Below, piece by piece: positions 1 to 11,892 of a stretch of DNA of 64,000 bases. A program made the translations under genes and the position numbers. The DNA is from Zerene cesonia (Eukaryota; Arthropoda; Insecta; Lepidoptera; Pieridae), in NCBI RefSeq assembly GCF_012273895.1, contig NC_052111.1, positions 1,116,001 to 1,180,000 of the forward strand, in the 5' to 3' direction. The notes beneath the pieces were generated by a model. It saw only the letters and a list, made by a program, of their open reading frames with translations. It was not told where the DNA came from and did not search any database. How positions within the stretch are numbered: the first letter of the stretch is position 1; each line of letters starts with the position of its first letter.

Positions 1-9
1 TTATTTTAG

Positions 10-2416
10 ATTGCAAACAAACTTTTACAAACATGAGTTCACTCTACACGCACATGAAGAAAGTGCACCGTAAAGAAGACACAAATGAAATAGAGGATCC
101 CGTGCCAGCTGACAATGAGCAAATTTTGAAAAAGCCTAATATGTTTATGGTAAAGATACATTTATTGATTTAATGCTCTAACTTTAAATTTATTGATTTA
201 TTTACTAAGCCTACTCTGTTGGATTAAAGTCACAGTTTTTTTCCATATTTATTTCTTCATAAAAAAATGGCAAATATGTTATTTTGCATTTTCAGGTTAA
301 TTTATGGGATGGATCAGCGGTAGAATTAGTGGAGGAGAAAAAAGATGAATCGCAAGATGTTCTCTTACAATCGGAAACTAGTAACGTCGATATGGAGCTG
401 GAAATAGAAAACACAGTGAATGTAGATATGGAGGGAGTTAGAGAGGATGGGTTACAGGAAGGTATAATAGAAGTGGAGGAGTTGACGCAAGTGGAGGGGG
501 AGGGACAGTCAGCAAGGACACACTGTACGTGGCCATTGGTGAAGAGTTATAAGAGTCCAGCTGATGGATATGTACTTGAAGATGATGTTCAGGTAATATC
601 GATGGGCGTCAGTGTGTATTTGATACTGCTGTAAGAGAGTGTATGTTCTATGCGTGTGTGTAGATTTTTTACATATAGCTTTTACTATTTCAGAGGTACC
701 GTTAGAAAATTTTTATGTTTTTAATTGTTATTTATTATCTAGATTAATTTATAGTTTAAGAAAATAGTGGAATTACACTTCAGCTTAGTCTATAGATACA
801 TGAATATTTTTTACCAAAATGCAAGTTTAATAATATTAACTACAAAAACATTATTGCAGGTGGGACAGTCGGAGGGTTCGGAGAGCAATATTTACACGGT
901 GCGGAGTGACTTGTTCCTGCATGGCAGCGTGTTTCACAGTGAGGATAGCGAGTAAGTCGGTTCTATGGACTTCGCTTCTAAATAACTAATGGATTTATGT
1001 ACAAACCGACCCTCTTTCATTTACTCTCTTAACGGGCGAAATTTTATAAATCATTTCTTAGTGCCTTCACTATAAAAGAGGGTACAGTGCTAAATTTCCA
1101 GTTTCTAATCCAAAGATATTTAAGACTGCATTGATATGTCAGACAGTTACATCATTTTTCTTGTTCATAGCGGTATTTACTATTTGGATGTGAACAAAAA
1201 ACGTTCTTCTTTGTACAGACTGCTTTCCGAACCGGTGCTTGATATATATGTATGAATAACTACGATTCAAAAGCGCCTCTTATAAAGGTCTAGGTGAATT
1301 TACTGTTCTGTGTAGCAGTGTCTAGTGCTAGTGATATCTATGTGTAACTTGGACATTTTAGCAATGTGTTCGAGTTTATGTTCCTGTGCAGCAGTGTCAC
1401 AGCGACACCTGGTGCTAGGTGCGACTTGGATTCTAAATAATCATATTGCGCAATTCGCAGGCAGATGTGCAGCGCGGTGCGCGTGGGCGAGCGCGGGCTG
1501 TGAATACAATTGCAATTCTGCAATTATATATGCAATTCTGCAATTACATATGCAATTCTGCAATTACATATGCAATTCTGCAATTATATATGCAATTCTG
1601 CAATTATATATGCAATTCTGCAATTATATATGCAATTCTGCAATTATATATGCAATTCTGCAATTACATATGCAATTCTGCAATTATATATGCAATTCTG
1701 CAATTATATATGCAATTAAGCAATGATATATGCAATATGCAATTCGCAGGCAGATGTGCAGCGCGGTGCGCGTGTGCGAGCGCGGGCTGGCGGCGCTCGA
1801 CGCCGACCTGCTGCTGGGCGCGCCCTCGCTCGACATCTCGCAGGTATGCGTTTACTCGATGCATAAACAGTTTCATTTTTATGCTATCCTAATCCTGTAT
1901 TTGGATGTAAGTACATAGCTTGATCCATGAAATGGATGAATTGTTATAAATCAAAAGAATGTAGTGCAATTTTACACGACTGATTGATTTAGTCAGTTGA
2001 TAACAAGTCACAGTCAGCGACAAAAACTGTTAACAAAGTGAGGGTAGTTGGGTCGAACACTGAATAAAGAACGTACGCACACCAAGGCACAATCCCTACG
2101 AATACGCAACGCCTCTAAGTGTAAAATTTCGATTTAATAGGACTTTATAACTAAACGAGTTGTGACAGGCTATAAAAAGCGACATCATTACATAAATATT
2201 AAATGACAATTATTCATTCAACAGAACACTAAAAAATACAATCGATATCCGACAGTATACATACAATTGTCAGAATGATAAAATATTGCTTATCACTATT
2301 ATCTATTTTTCTTTATTAAATAATGCACTTTATTTCCACAGGAGGAGCTTTACACCGATGCAGTAGACGAGTCTTCCTTTAGAGTGTTTCTCTTGAGCGG
2401 TGAGGAGTTATCATAA
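10..2416 (+). CDS. C2H2 zinc-finger protein, C-terminal part (five exons; 5' end outside window)
   Basis: Exons 10-149, 296-592, 860-951, 1750-1843 and 2342-2416 join in one open frame of about 231 residues, all with AG acceptors and GT donors (GTAAGT after 951, GTATGC after 1843). The first exon opens with the second half of a C2H2 finger: a Cys, F three residues later, L..H and a final H in CKQTFTNMSSLYTHMKKVH; the first zinc-binding Cys must lie in an upstream exon. The rest is an acidic, finger-free tail rich in Glu, Asp and Ser, ending FLLSGEELS. It is presumably a nuclear DNA-binding transcription factor; the acidic tail could be an activation region (inference). A single finger followed by a long acidic tail is loosely like the ZXD family, but this is not established. 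Exon 4 is much GC-richer than its surroundings and its beginning is duplicated upstream. Confidence is high for the exon chain and finger, low for family identity. Confidence 0.82.
1451..1500 (+). repeat. Duplicated 3' splice site and start of zinc-finger exon 4
   Basis: Bases 1451-1500 match 1740-1789 with a single mismatch (G for T in the GCGTGxGCGA stretch). The copy includes the AG acceptor and the first 40 bases of exon 4. If spliced from the donor at 951 it reads EQMCSAVRVGERGL and hits TGA at once at 1501-1503. It is therefore either a decoy acceptor or an alternative terminal exon. The minisatellite sits exactly between the two copies. Confidence 0.9.
1511..1730. repeat. 20-bp minisatellite, 11 units
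   Basis: Eleven head-to-tail 20-bp units (consensus TGCAATTCTGCAATTATATA; some units carry C for T in the second half) start at 1511 and repeat every 20 bases. The last unit (1711-1730) is degenerate. The array lies in the intron just before exon 4 of the zinc-finger gene. Twenty is not a multiple of three, so all three frames stay open and give meaningless ORFs rich in CNYICNSAI-like strings. Confidence 0.95.
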
Positions 2417-5045
2417 ATAATCATTAGGGGAATATAACAATGTAATATATTATATTTAGATAATTTTATCGATCGCTACGATGTGATCGTTTCGGTTCTT
2501 AATTATAATTTGTTTTAAAATCAGAATATAAGATTAAAACAAACGCAATTAAGCTTTACGTGAGTGCAATGGTATTTTATAATATTATGTGCCAATCGGT
2601 AAGAAATTAAAGATGGCGACTTAAAAATGTTGTTCAAAATTTAATGTAACTCGTGTTCTCATTGGTTGATATATAAACACGTATTGGTATCGTTGTTTCA
2701 TTATATATTATATGTAAGCGTGGATTTTTTGAAAATTTTAACAAAATTTTAAAGTAAAACGTAATGTTCCAACTTGATCACAGACTATTTCCCTGTTGCA
2801 GATATAAAAAAAGGTGTATGTTATATTCTTAATATGATAAGTATGTAGGTACTTCGATTTGAAACGTCATCAATGAAATCGATTTTTAAGTAGTGACAAT
2901 TCGCATGCCATCTCACTTGCACATTTACAATCAATCGTTTTCTATCTCTCTCACACTCATGAGGAGACTGGAATTGACAGGAATTGTGCCCTTATAGACG
3001 CGGTTTCTAGTGCGAGTTTGTAGTTTGATTGTATATTTGTAGTTTGTTGCTAGTTTAGGTTATAGCGTGACAAAATGGCATTATAGAAGGCCCGAATATA
3101 GATCTCATGTGGAGGAGTCGGATATAATTTTGATTTATTACGGTTAATGGCGGCACATAAGAAAGTTTACTGTAAAATTTGAATGAATCTGACGAAGTAC
3201 ACATCAATTATTGAGGATACTGTAGAACGTGGCAAAAAAGAGTTCATCTAAGAGTGAAAACGTGACAAAAATAAATAAAATTTTCTATTTATTTATACGA
3301 ATTGTCGTTGAATATCAAGGTTGCTGCCCGATACCACTTTTTGCGACTTGGTAGTTGGTGTATGAAATAATATGTATCGAGTTTTAATATCTCTTTTCAG
3401 TTTCTTGAAATGTAGGTGTCAAATATTTTAACAATGTGATTGTTGGTAATTTAGGGTTAGTGGTGAAGGTAAGTTATAACTGCAGTTATTTCACGAGTAG
3501 TTAGTGGTAATTACATCCATTATATCTAACGATAATTTAATATTAACGCGCTAGTCCTTACCGTAAATAACAACGTATCTGCATTCTATAATGAGTGACT
3601 TCTTTGTATTCTTAGTACCTTAAAAGAATTGACAATGTAATGTTTAAACGTTGATATATCTAATATAAACTCATCGTCATTTGGTTGTTAAGTGTTAAGG
3701 TCTCTTGATGACTCCTCGTGTTGCCAGCTGTAAGTTAATTGTTAACTAGGTGTGTAAAGGCGGTTAGATACAGTTTGAACGGTATTTGAGGGTAGACAAA
3801 GATATATTGCTGTTGAAAACAGTTTTATGCATACCATAAAGTTTTGGACCAGTTATTTACGTCCTATTTATTCGTGTAAGAATTCGTTTTAATATTAGCG
3901 AAATTTATACAATATTACGATACAAAAGTAAATTCGAAATTAAAGTATTGGCGTGCAATATTAAAATAATATTTAGTTCGATTGTTTGTTTACCAGTCAA
4001 TTGATTTTCGACTGCATTTAAAGGCAATAATTGAATGTCTATGGATTTCGAGCATAGATATGTTTGTTTAGTGAATAAAAATAAAGAGATTTCAATTGCT
4101 CAATACGGCGAATGATTTATCTAGGATTCTAAAATGAGGTCTTGTTGATAGCGGCCGACATATTATGATCTCTGATGCCTTTTAACTTTACGAGGAACGT
4201 GTTTTGTGTAGATAAACGTCTATGTGTGTGATAACTTAGTGTTTAATGTACAATATTATATGTGTAAGTAATAGTTTCATTTAGATGGTATAGCCGTGTT
4301 ATCTAAAGCTGGCACGATCACGACGACACTGCGGACGTCGACTTCGTTCGACTCACAAACGAAGTAATTTCTGTATACAGTACGTAAATTTTTTTTGAAA
4401 TGGCGTGTCTAGTCTACACTTTTATGAATGAATAAAATAATATTTGTCCTTTCCATTGTAATAATTATATTTACTATTGTTTTGCCCAGATTCGTAATTG
4501 AACGCTGAATTGACGTGGGTTCGTACAAATATTTTATTAGGTAGTATTCAAAATTGCTGATTTATTATGATTTATGAAATAGTTAAAAATATTGTACACT
4601 ATTGCACGTGATTGGCTTGATAAAGTTTTATTCCGATGCCAATTATTTTAAGACATTAATGTATACACGTTTATTCATCGGCAACGCAAACAAACGAATA
4701 CAAGAAAAACGCACTATTTATTAGAAGTAGCAAAAGTCAAACAATACCTGTCTCCTTCATACTCATAAACATTTTTGCGCGCGAAAGAGACGGATAGACT
4801 CTCATAATGCCCGTATAATGCAACGCCACAATGTGTGCATGCAGTATATAAGTGTATAATCTATGGTGTGCATATTCGCAGACAATACACAAGCGTAACG
4901 TGTTTATGTGTGGGACATGCCAGCTTTCGATAGCAGACCTATAGACTGTAAATCGATTGCTATGAATTAAAAGTTGGATAATTAAATGCTTTTTTTAATG
5001 TGCAATATGATACCGTGTGTGTTGTCGGTTTGTCGGTTGTGCTAT
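2417..5045. other. Gene-free AT-rich DNA, probable long 3' UTR of the zinc-finger gene in part
   Basis: No ORF of convincing coding character lies here. AT-rich sequence follows the TAA at 2414-2416, and a plus-strand AATAAA cluster lies near 3270-3280. There is no obvious transposon coding sequence. The right end (4952-5045) is repeated on the far side of the assembly gap. Confidence 0.5.
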
Positions 5046-5145
5046 NNNNNNNNNNNNNNNNNNNNNNNNNNNNNNNNNNNNNNNNNNNNNNNNNNNNNNN
5101 NNNNNNNNNNNNNNNNNNNNNNNNNNNNNNNNNNNNNNNNNNNNN
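5046..5145. other. Assembly gap (100 N)
   Basis: Exactly 100 N. The 94 bases before it (4952-5045) are identical to the 94 bases after it (5146-5239), so the two contig ends probably overlap and the gap is artificial. Confidence 0.98.
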
Positions 5146-7942
5146 ATCGATTGCTATGAATTAAAAGTTGGATAATTAAATGCTTTTTTTAATGTGCAAT
5201 ATGATACCGTGTGTGTTGTCGGTTTGTCGGTTGTGCTATTGGGACTTAAAATAATCAATATTGAAAACGTGTCAAAAGAATAACTTATTGTGAAAGTTTT
5301 AAACGGTTTTGCATTTTTTATTAACTATGACAATGTGTTTGATTGTTTTGTGATTTAGATTTTCTGGAAATTACGGTGTCCGTGTTTTTTTAATTTCATT
5401 CGCAGCCTGGAAAAAATCCGTTTGTAATATAAGTACTTCTTATTTTCAGAATTAAATTATAATTGAATGTATAATTTTATAGTTTCTGCGTTACATTAAT
5501 AACTAACGTATAGACTCATTTAGAATTGCTATTTATAAAATAAATGCTGCTCAAACTGAAGTCGCTTACTGCAATATGATTTTTAGCAATCGGTTTATAT
5601 ACTGATATTTTTTATTGATGTAGTGTTTAATTATACTGTACATAAGAAAATATATTTTTGGAGACGTAAACGTATAAGATGGCTTATTTTTCGAGACTGT
5701 TGTCCAAAAATCATTTTGTTAAAATTATTATGCAATAAGGTTAATGTTTTATATACTCTTTGCGGTTGAGATTGCTAGGTACAATATTTATAATTTAGCT
5801 TATTTAAGTATCCATATGAATTTATTCTGCAACGACTATGTACTCGTTTAATATTGATTAGGGCATAATTTGCTAAGAGTTAATTTTTCACGATGTTTTT
5901 TTATTTAAATTTAAGCGAAAGAAGCTTTGAAGACTTTATTAAGTCTTTATTGTTATAATTCAGTTATACATACATTTTGTCATTTATTTGCATAATATGT
6001 CTTAAAAGTTATCGTAAAACACAGATTCTTTTTATATTATTTTTGCCATACAGTAATCGAAACCGCTTCGGAGTGTTATGTAAATTCTAAATTATATTTA
6101 TACATTGTTTATTGTTTAAGTTGTTATTGTATATTTGTTTATTATAATCTGCTTATTTTGTAATCACGCGTTCGCACAGTACAGACACTAAGTCAGACTT
6201 TTATTAATTAATTAATCACATATCATATTTAGTCTTGTTATTATTGTATTGTAATTGGTTGCTTTGTGTTTAATGCAGATTTTGCTATAGGAATAAATGT
6301 TTTTGATAATCTATCTGTTGTTTAATTGCGATTACCCATTGACACCTTTTGTCAGAATAAATATATCATAATGACTCTATTCAGCAGTTGCTAATTTACT
6401 ATACTGAGTCATGTGTGTTATGTTTCATCTTCTATCATCACAGAGTTGTTATTAAATGGCAAAGGTATTTACCAACTACTTCATATGTGTATGTACAACT
6501 GATATATAAGAATTGGTCGGCACGTAATGTATATTGGACATTGAGATAAAATACTATTAGTTTGTAGTACAAAAGTATTGTAGAAAAGCTAATACATACA
6601 GAATTCGACAGTAAAATAAAAAAAAAAACGTTTAAAACGTACCAAATATCTTTAATACATCTACGTTATTTACATTTTCCATAAAAAATAACTATAATAC
6701 AGATGGTTTGAGAGCTGGTTACAGCAAAAATGCAAATCTTTGCATAGATTAATAATCATTTTCGGAGGGCTCTATTTAGTTCTCATATATAACAACCCAA
6801 AAAAAAAGAACAGAGCTGCTTTCTGAATTTTATTTCTGGGAAAGATTACGTACTTTGCGTATTTTTCGGATTTTAATATTATTTTTAGTACACATTATTC
6901 ACATTTTTAAACTGCTATCAGCTCTCTAGCTATTTGCAGACACCACAAATAGAGGTACGTAAACAAAAAAATATCATAACTTTGTGACTAAATGCTGACA
7001 AATTGGCTTTGAACATGCATTAAACGCATCTAATCTTTGTTAGATGCGCTAAATTATTGCGCTTGCATCAGTAGGTACTGTACATATTTTTCATTTTTTG
7101 ATCGTGGCATTCATAACATTTAGTATCGATGTCTTGTATTTATGAAGACATAAAACGTATTGTATGTTTAAAAGTATAGCGTAATAAATTAAAATGCTAG
7201 TGTAAACCGAAAATTAATGTATTTATCTACTATATTTGGTTTCGTAAAAACTATTATGTATATGAATATATATACATAATGTTTAAGATAATAAAGCCTT
7301 ACATTATAAATGCAATTTCTTTCTAAAACGAAATTGAATGAAGGTCAAAAATTCTAAAATCATACACATTTGATATTTGAGCTCATTTTGATACTATGTT
7401 TAGCCTCTTTTATAAATTTCCCGAGAATTATTTTATTAAAAAGTAGGTTTATTTACAAATGGTTTATCGAGTTTTAAAACCTATTTATCTATATACCTAC
7501 CTACTCAATAAGAGGCTGATCCATGTCACAATTAGGTAATAATGTAATGGGAAACTTGTTTTAAAACTCTATCCCATAAATATATATTTTAAACTACTTT
7601 ATCTTATATGCAACTTTATTCTTAGTATGCATTCATATTGTATCTCAAAGTATTCTATTTTTTGATACAATGACTTGTGAATCATCCATAGATAATAAAA
7701 TCTGTATAATCTGTGATAAACAGTATCTATTCAGCTATCAATAACATAGTTGAGCCATATTTGAACACATGCGTAAATACAGTCATTGAAGTTCTAAAGA
7801 TAACAATTGCCATGTTTGCGGGCTGCTTCAACTGGTTTACACGTCATAAAAATGTCGTTGCAACCACAAAGACCCTGATCATTTGCAAAATATGCTGATG
7901 TTGTAAATAAATACATTATTACCTTTCTATAACATATAGTAT
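5146..7942. other. Gene-free AT-rich intergenic DNA
   Basis: Only short chance ORFs are present. A plus-strand AATAAA near 6293 could end a very long zinc-finger transcript. The segment next to 7943 should contain the 3' UTR of Rost gene A on the minus strand; a TTTATT (AATAAA on the minus strand) lies near 7613, about 330 bases past its stop. Confidence 0.45.
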
Positions 7943-10900
7943 TTAAACAGCCTGTGTTAGACGATCAGGAGGTGTAAAAGGGAGATCCAAGCTAGTTGTT
8001 CTGATGACGGCTACGGAGATCTTATCCCTGCAGAGGGTCATGCCCCAAAGCAACGTGAACAAGATGATCAAAGCTGCCACTGAAGCGGCGACCAGTGCCA
8101 GCGACCGAGTTGGTTGTCGCCAATCCAATATTTCATAAATGAAGGGGTTACCGAAGCTAAAAAACACGACAATGATTTAAATAAAATGTACGTAGACGCC
8201 AGACAATAAATATTGATAGCTGTTTTCATTGTATGTCAATAGTTTCAACAAGTTGTGAAATTTTTAATGTATTTGACCCAGTTCAATTATACAGTAGCTT
8301 TTGTTTCGACTCCGTCCACGTGGACTATAATTTATATGGCTTATAGCTAAACTCGCGACTTCTGTTTTAGCGTATCACGGGCATTTGCTAGTATTTTTTA
8401 TTTAAAATCTGACAAGCAGACTTATGGTCGGATTGAATAACATTCTTATGTGTCCATCACAACAGAAAACTTTAGCAGCTATAATATTAATAGGTACACT
8501 AGATTATGATTTTGATATCTTGTCTTTTCTTCTAAACATATAAACATCCATATTATATTATCAAAACATAGAACAATGAAGTTGCTGTTTAGAAATGGCG
8601 ACTTTGAGTTTATAAAACAGTGAAATGTAAACCAACCTGTCCGTGCCACCTGCGGCATAATAGATGCCGGAGAAAATGGCGTACCACAGACCGATAGCCA
8701 TGGGCTGGTAAATGTGTACAAAGCGTAAGGGTGTTCGGGACAATATGAACTCGCAGAACACTATACACGAGTTAAAGCCGTGTGTAGTCAGATCCAACCA
8801 AAACCCGTGGCCATTTTCTTCATCCTGCTCTGGGGAAAATTGCGAAAATATTAATGTGTTTAAGGCGGATGAGAAGCTTGAATTCATATAGATATATTGT
8901 TTTTGTAAGCACTGCAATTGTATTATATTTGAATATATGGGTGTGTATAATTTAGATTTAAATTAGAAGAACAGAAATACGTAGGTGACAAATACAACTA
9001 AAAAGTTATTTATAGTCTCAATTTTTCTCAAACGATAAATGATAAAACCTACGAGATTTTGCAACATTGACAACATTTTCACAAAAATGTGAAAAGCATT
9101 TTATTTATATAAGAGTGTGATTATTTTTAGTTATCATGTATTATTAATATTATATTTTTGAGAAATAGTCTAAAATCAAATTTCAAACAGGAATAAATAA
9201 AACAAAATGCAAAATGATTAAGCATTATTTTTATGAATGGTTATACTTACAAAAAATGCATGCTTTCTATCGCAGTTTGTAACATACCTGGATTGTATAA
9301 AAGAACCCAATATAGGCCAGTTATCATGAAAGATATTGTAACTGCAATGTTGTACATGAGCCAATATAAACTGATATACCACGGTAGGTTCCCATCAGCA
9401 ATATCTAAAAGTATAAAATAAACAGTATTAGCAAATAAGTACGGTATAACATAAATCAAGCAGTGTACGAGTATATTTTTCTACGTAAAGGTTCTCTGGA
9501 AATCTTCATATTAATAATCATTAATAAGAATATTTATAAGCATAGGTTTTTATATCCTTATAGCGACGATTAGACTATTTATTGTTCTCATTAAAGATTA
9601 AAATCATGCATTTTATTCAACCACGCACGTTCTGAATGCAGTATTCAGAAATCGACAGTAAAACAAGCAAACGACAATAACATTGGAATCGTTTTTACGT
9701 TGTCGTTATATATTCTTTAGGTCCTCAAGCGGAATTGCGCGAACATGTAAATATTGATCCTTGCGATATTTTCAAACAGCGCTCATAGACTTGTTTCATC
9801 ATACATAAAAGATAGGCAATTATGGGTCTGTTATTACCGCGCAGTGAGCACCCGCGCTACCCATGTCGCGTGTTCACTGAATACAAATACAGTCAAATAG
9901 CGAGCGTTCGTGAATGAACATGGGATAAAGCGTTGTTTACACAACATACTGCCTAGCATATAAACTTACGGATAATGTTGCTTTCAGTTCTCTTCAACCA
10001 CTATACATATTTCTGGAACCAGCTTGATTCTAGCACTAATTCTCATAAACATTTTTACCTGCCATTAGATATTTTCCATTTGAAGAATTATTTTGCGCCC
10101 TTTGTATGCTAAATATCGTATAGAGCAAAGTTGCATGACCAACAAATTAAGCAAATTACATAACGTCAAGGTCGATTTTAATATGTCTCGTCTATTACGA
10201 GTGTCATCGAAGCGTTGATTGCTGCAACGCGTTTTGCAATATTTCCTACCGTCAAGTAAAAGTGGGTTTCTTGGATGTATTCTTGGAAAGATATTAAAAG
10301 CATACAGTAAATGATATGTATACGATTGCACCCTGAAAACGGGTTTTGTGTTTTGTGCCTGTTGAATGCAGCGGGTTTTACGGCATTTATTTATCTACGT
10401 CAGAAATTCTTGCGGTATAATTAAAGTAGTTCGAGATAATGACGATTGAGCGATACGTTAATATTTTTTTTATGTACCTAGTGTTAATTAAGTCAAACAT
10501 ACTAAGCGTAAATTGATTTTCAATATCTAATTAATTGAACATTTGTTACGTTTATTGGATTAACAATTAACCCAAGTGCGTAAAATGTTATTGTTTTGGA
10601 ATCGATTCTATATAGAACATTAAACATTATAATTTTTTTTACAGATTGTCGATAAAGTACCTTTATAAAAGTTGGAATTCCAACTTTTGTAAAGATACTA
10701 TTAAGGGTATAGGTATAGGGTAGGTATTATTAAGTTGTTCTTAAAACTTTAATAGATGTCTCTGATTTGCTGTAGTATGTTGTATATATAAATGTATTCA
10801 AAGTATAATGCAAATTAATTATTCTAATATAAAGTATATTTATATTAGAATAATATTGATTTTTAAAACATATATCATATTTAAAAACGATACCTACAAT

Positions 10901-11886
10901 GTCTGGTGCCTTTGCTACAATAAAAAAACGATGGATACTATTTTAATAATAATTACATGCCTTTGTGTCTGTGCATTGTTTTTTGCATGCGATCAAATGA
11001 TACATGAAAAACTCTGTTCATTATCCTCTATTCACTGTCGTTGAGGTTTGAAGGGCTCCGGAATAAGTACCAGTCCATTGTTTTGGCCTAATGCGGGTTG
11101 TTTAATATCCTCATGTATAAAATTGTGAATTGGATTTTTTTTTCACCAATGTTCAAAATGGAAATGTAGGACTTTGATAGTAATTTCACCTTCAGTTCAA
11201 TGCTTTCGATATAGAAATCGGTTAATTGTTCACTATCATGTGAGATAGTGCAGTTAATGCAAATTTAAGAGACAAAATACTGAAGGTTTTTGAACTGGAA
11301 ACAAAGATTAAGTCTTTGTTTATAGTACCTTTACTATTAAGATATTCGTACGTACTTCCGTTATTTTTAAATATCATCACATATTATATACTGTTTTATA
11401 ATTTTTATTCAATTATTAATTGCCTGAACCAGATTTATAATAAACCATATCGGAATTACTTTATACTATATAAATAATATCGTTTATCTAAACAAGGGTG
11501 GTTAACCTATCGTAAAGTTGGTACAAAGAAATAACAATTTTGACTGGAAAAGAACGAAACTATATAATAGACAAGCAATTATGTTACTTACCCGGAAGCT
11601 TCCTACATATAGCAAACAGGGATACATTTAATCCACTAAATGTCATCAAGAACACCATAAGCACACCCCAATTAGTGAGGAATATCAACCAGTAGGGGCT
11701 AGCCCCGCAGTACAGAGACCACGTGAGGATTGCCGTGGCAGCCGCCGCCAGCAGCAACCTTATCACTAGCATTGGTACTGGCGACTCTCCTTTTTGCCAT
11801 GACGATAAATAAAAATCACTCAACTTCTCATTCGAAAGCACCCACAAGTCGCAGAGCTTGATACTTTTCCTGGAACATTTCACCAT
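7943..11886 (-). CDS. rost-like: Rolling stone-like membrane protein A (four exons, 272 aa)
   Basis: Exons, read on the minus strand, are 11886-11592, 9404-9288, 8829-8637 and 8156-7943. Intron phases are 1, 1 and 2, with consensus donors (GTAAGT after exon 1) and AG acceptors. The predicted 272-residue protein carries the family motifs SDFYLSSWQ (about 23-31), YWLIFLTNWG (65-74), LPWY (105-108), THGFNS in exon 3, GGTD (198-201) and FGNPFIYEILDW at the exon 4 start. About six hydrophobic segments predict a multi-pass plasma-membrane protein. Drosophila rost is linked to myoblast fusion; the biochemical role of the family is unknown. The start is the ATG at 11886-11884; a GTG codon two triplets upstream, in frame, is not used. 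The gene is the distal member of the minus-strand array. Five GATA-type sites lie 65-145 bases upstream of the ATG. Confidence 0.9.
10667..10688. repeat. 22-bp perfect palindrome
   Basis: AAAAGTTGG, AATT, CCAACTTTT is exactly self-complementary, and the flanks extend the symmetry imperfectly to about 38 bases. In intron 1 of Rost A. Confidence 0.85.
10818..10854. repeat. Perfect 16-bp hairpin
   Basis: ATTATTCTAATATAAA (10818-10833) and its exact inverse (10839-10854) are separated by GTATA. In intron 1 of Rost A, 130 bases from the palindrome at 10667. Confidence 0.85.
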
Positions 11887-11892
11887 TGTCAC

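Noticed and set aside
1511..1730. CRISPR array
   Set aside because: Pure tandem 20-bp units without unique spacers, in an animal intron.
1325..1892. Overlapping ORFs made of CNYICNSAI-type repeats
   Set aside because: They are translations of the 20-bp minisatellite, open in all frames, with no coding signature.
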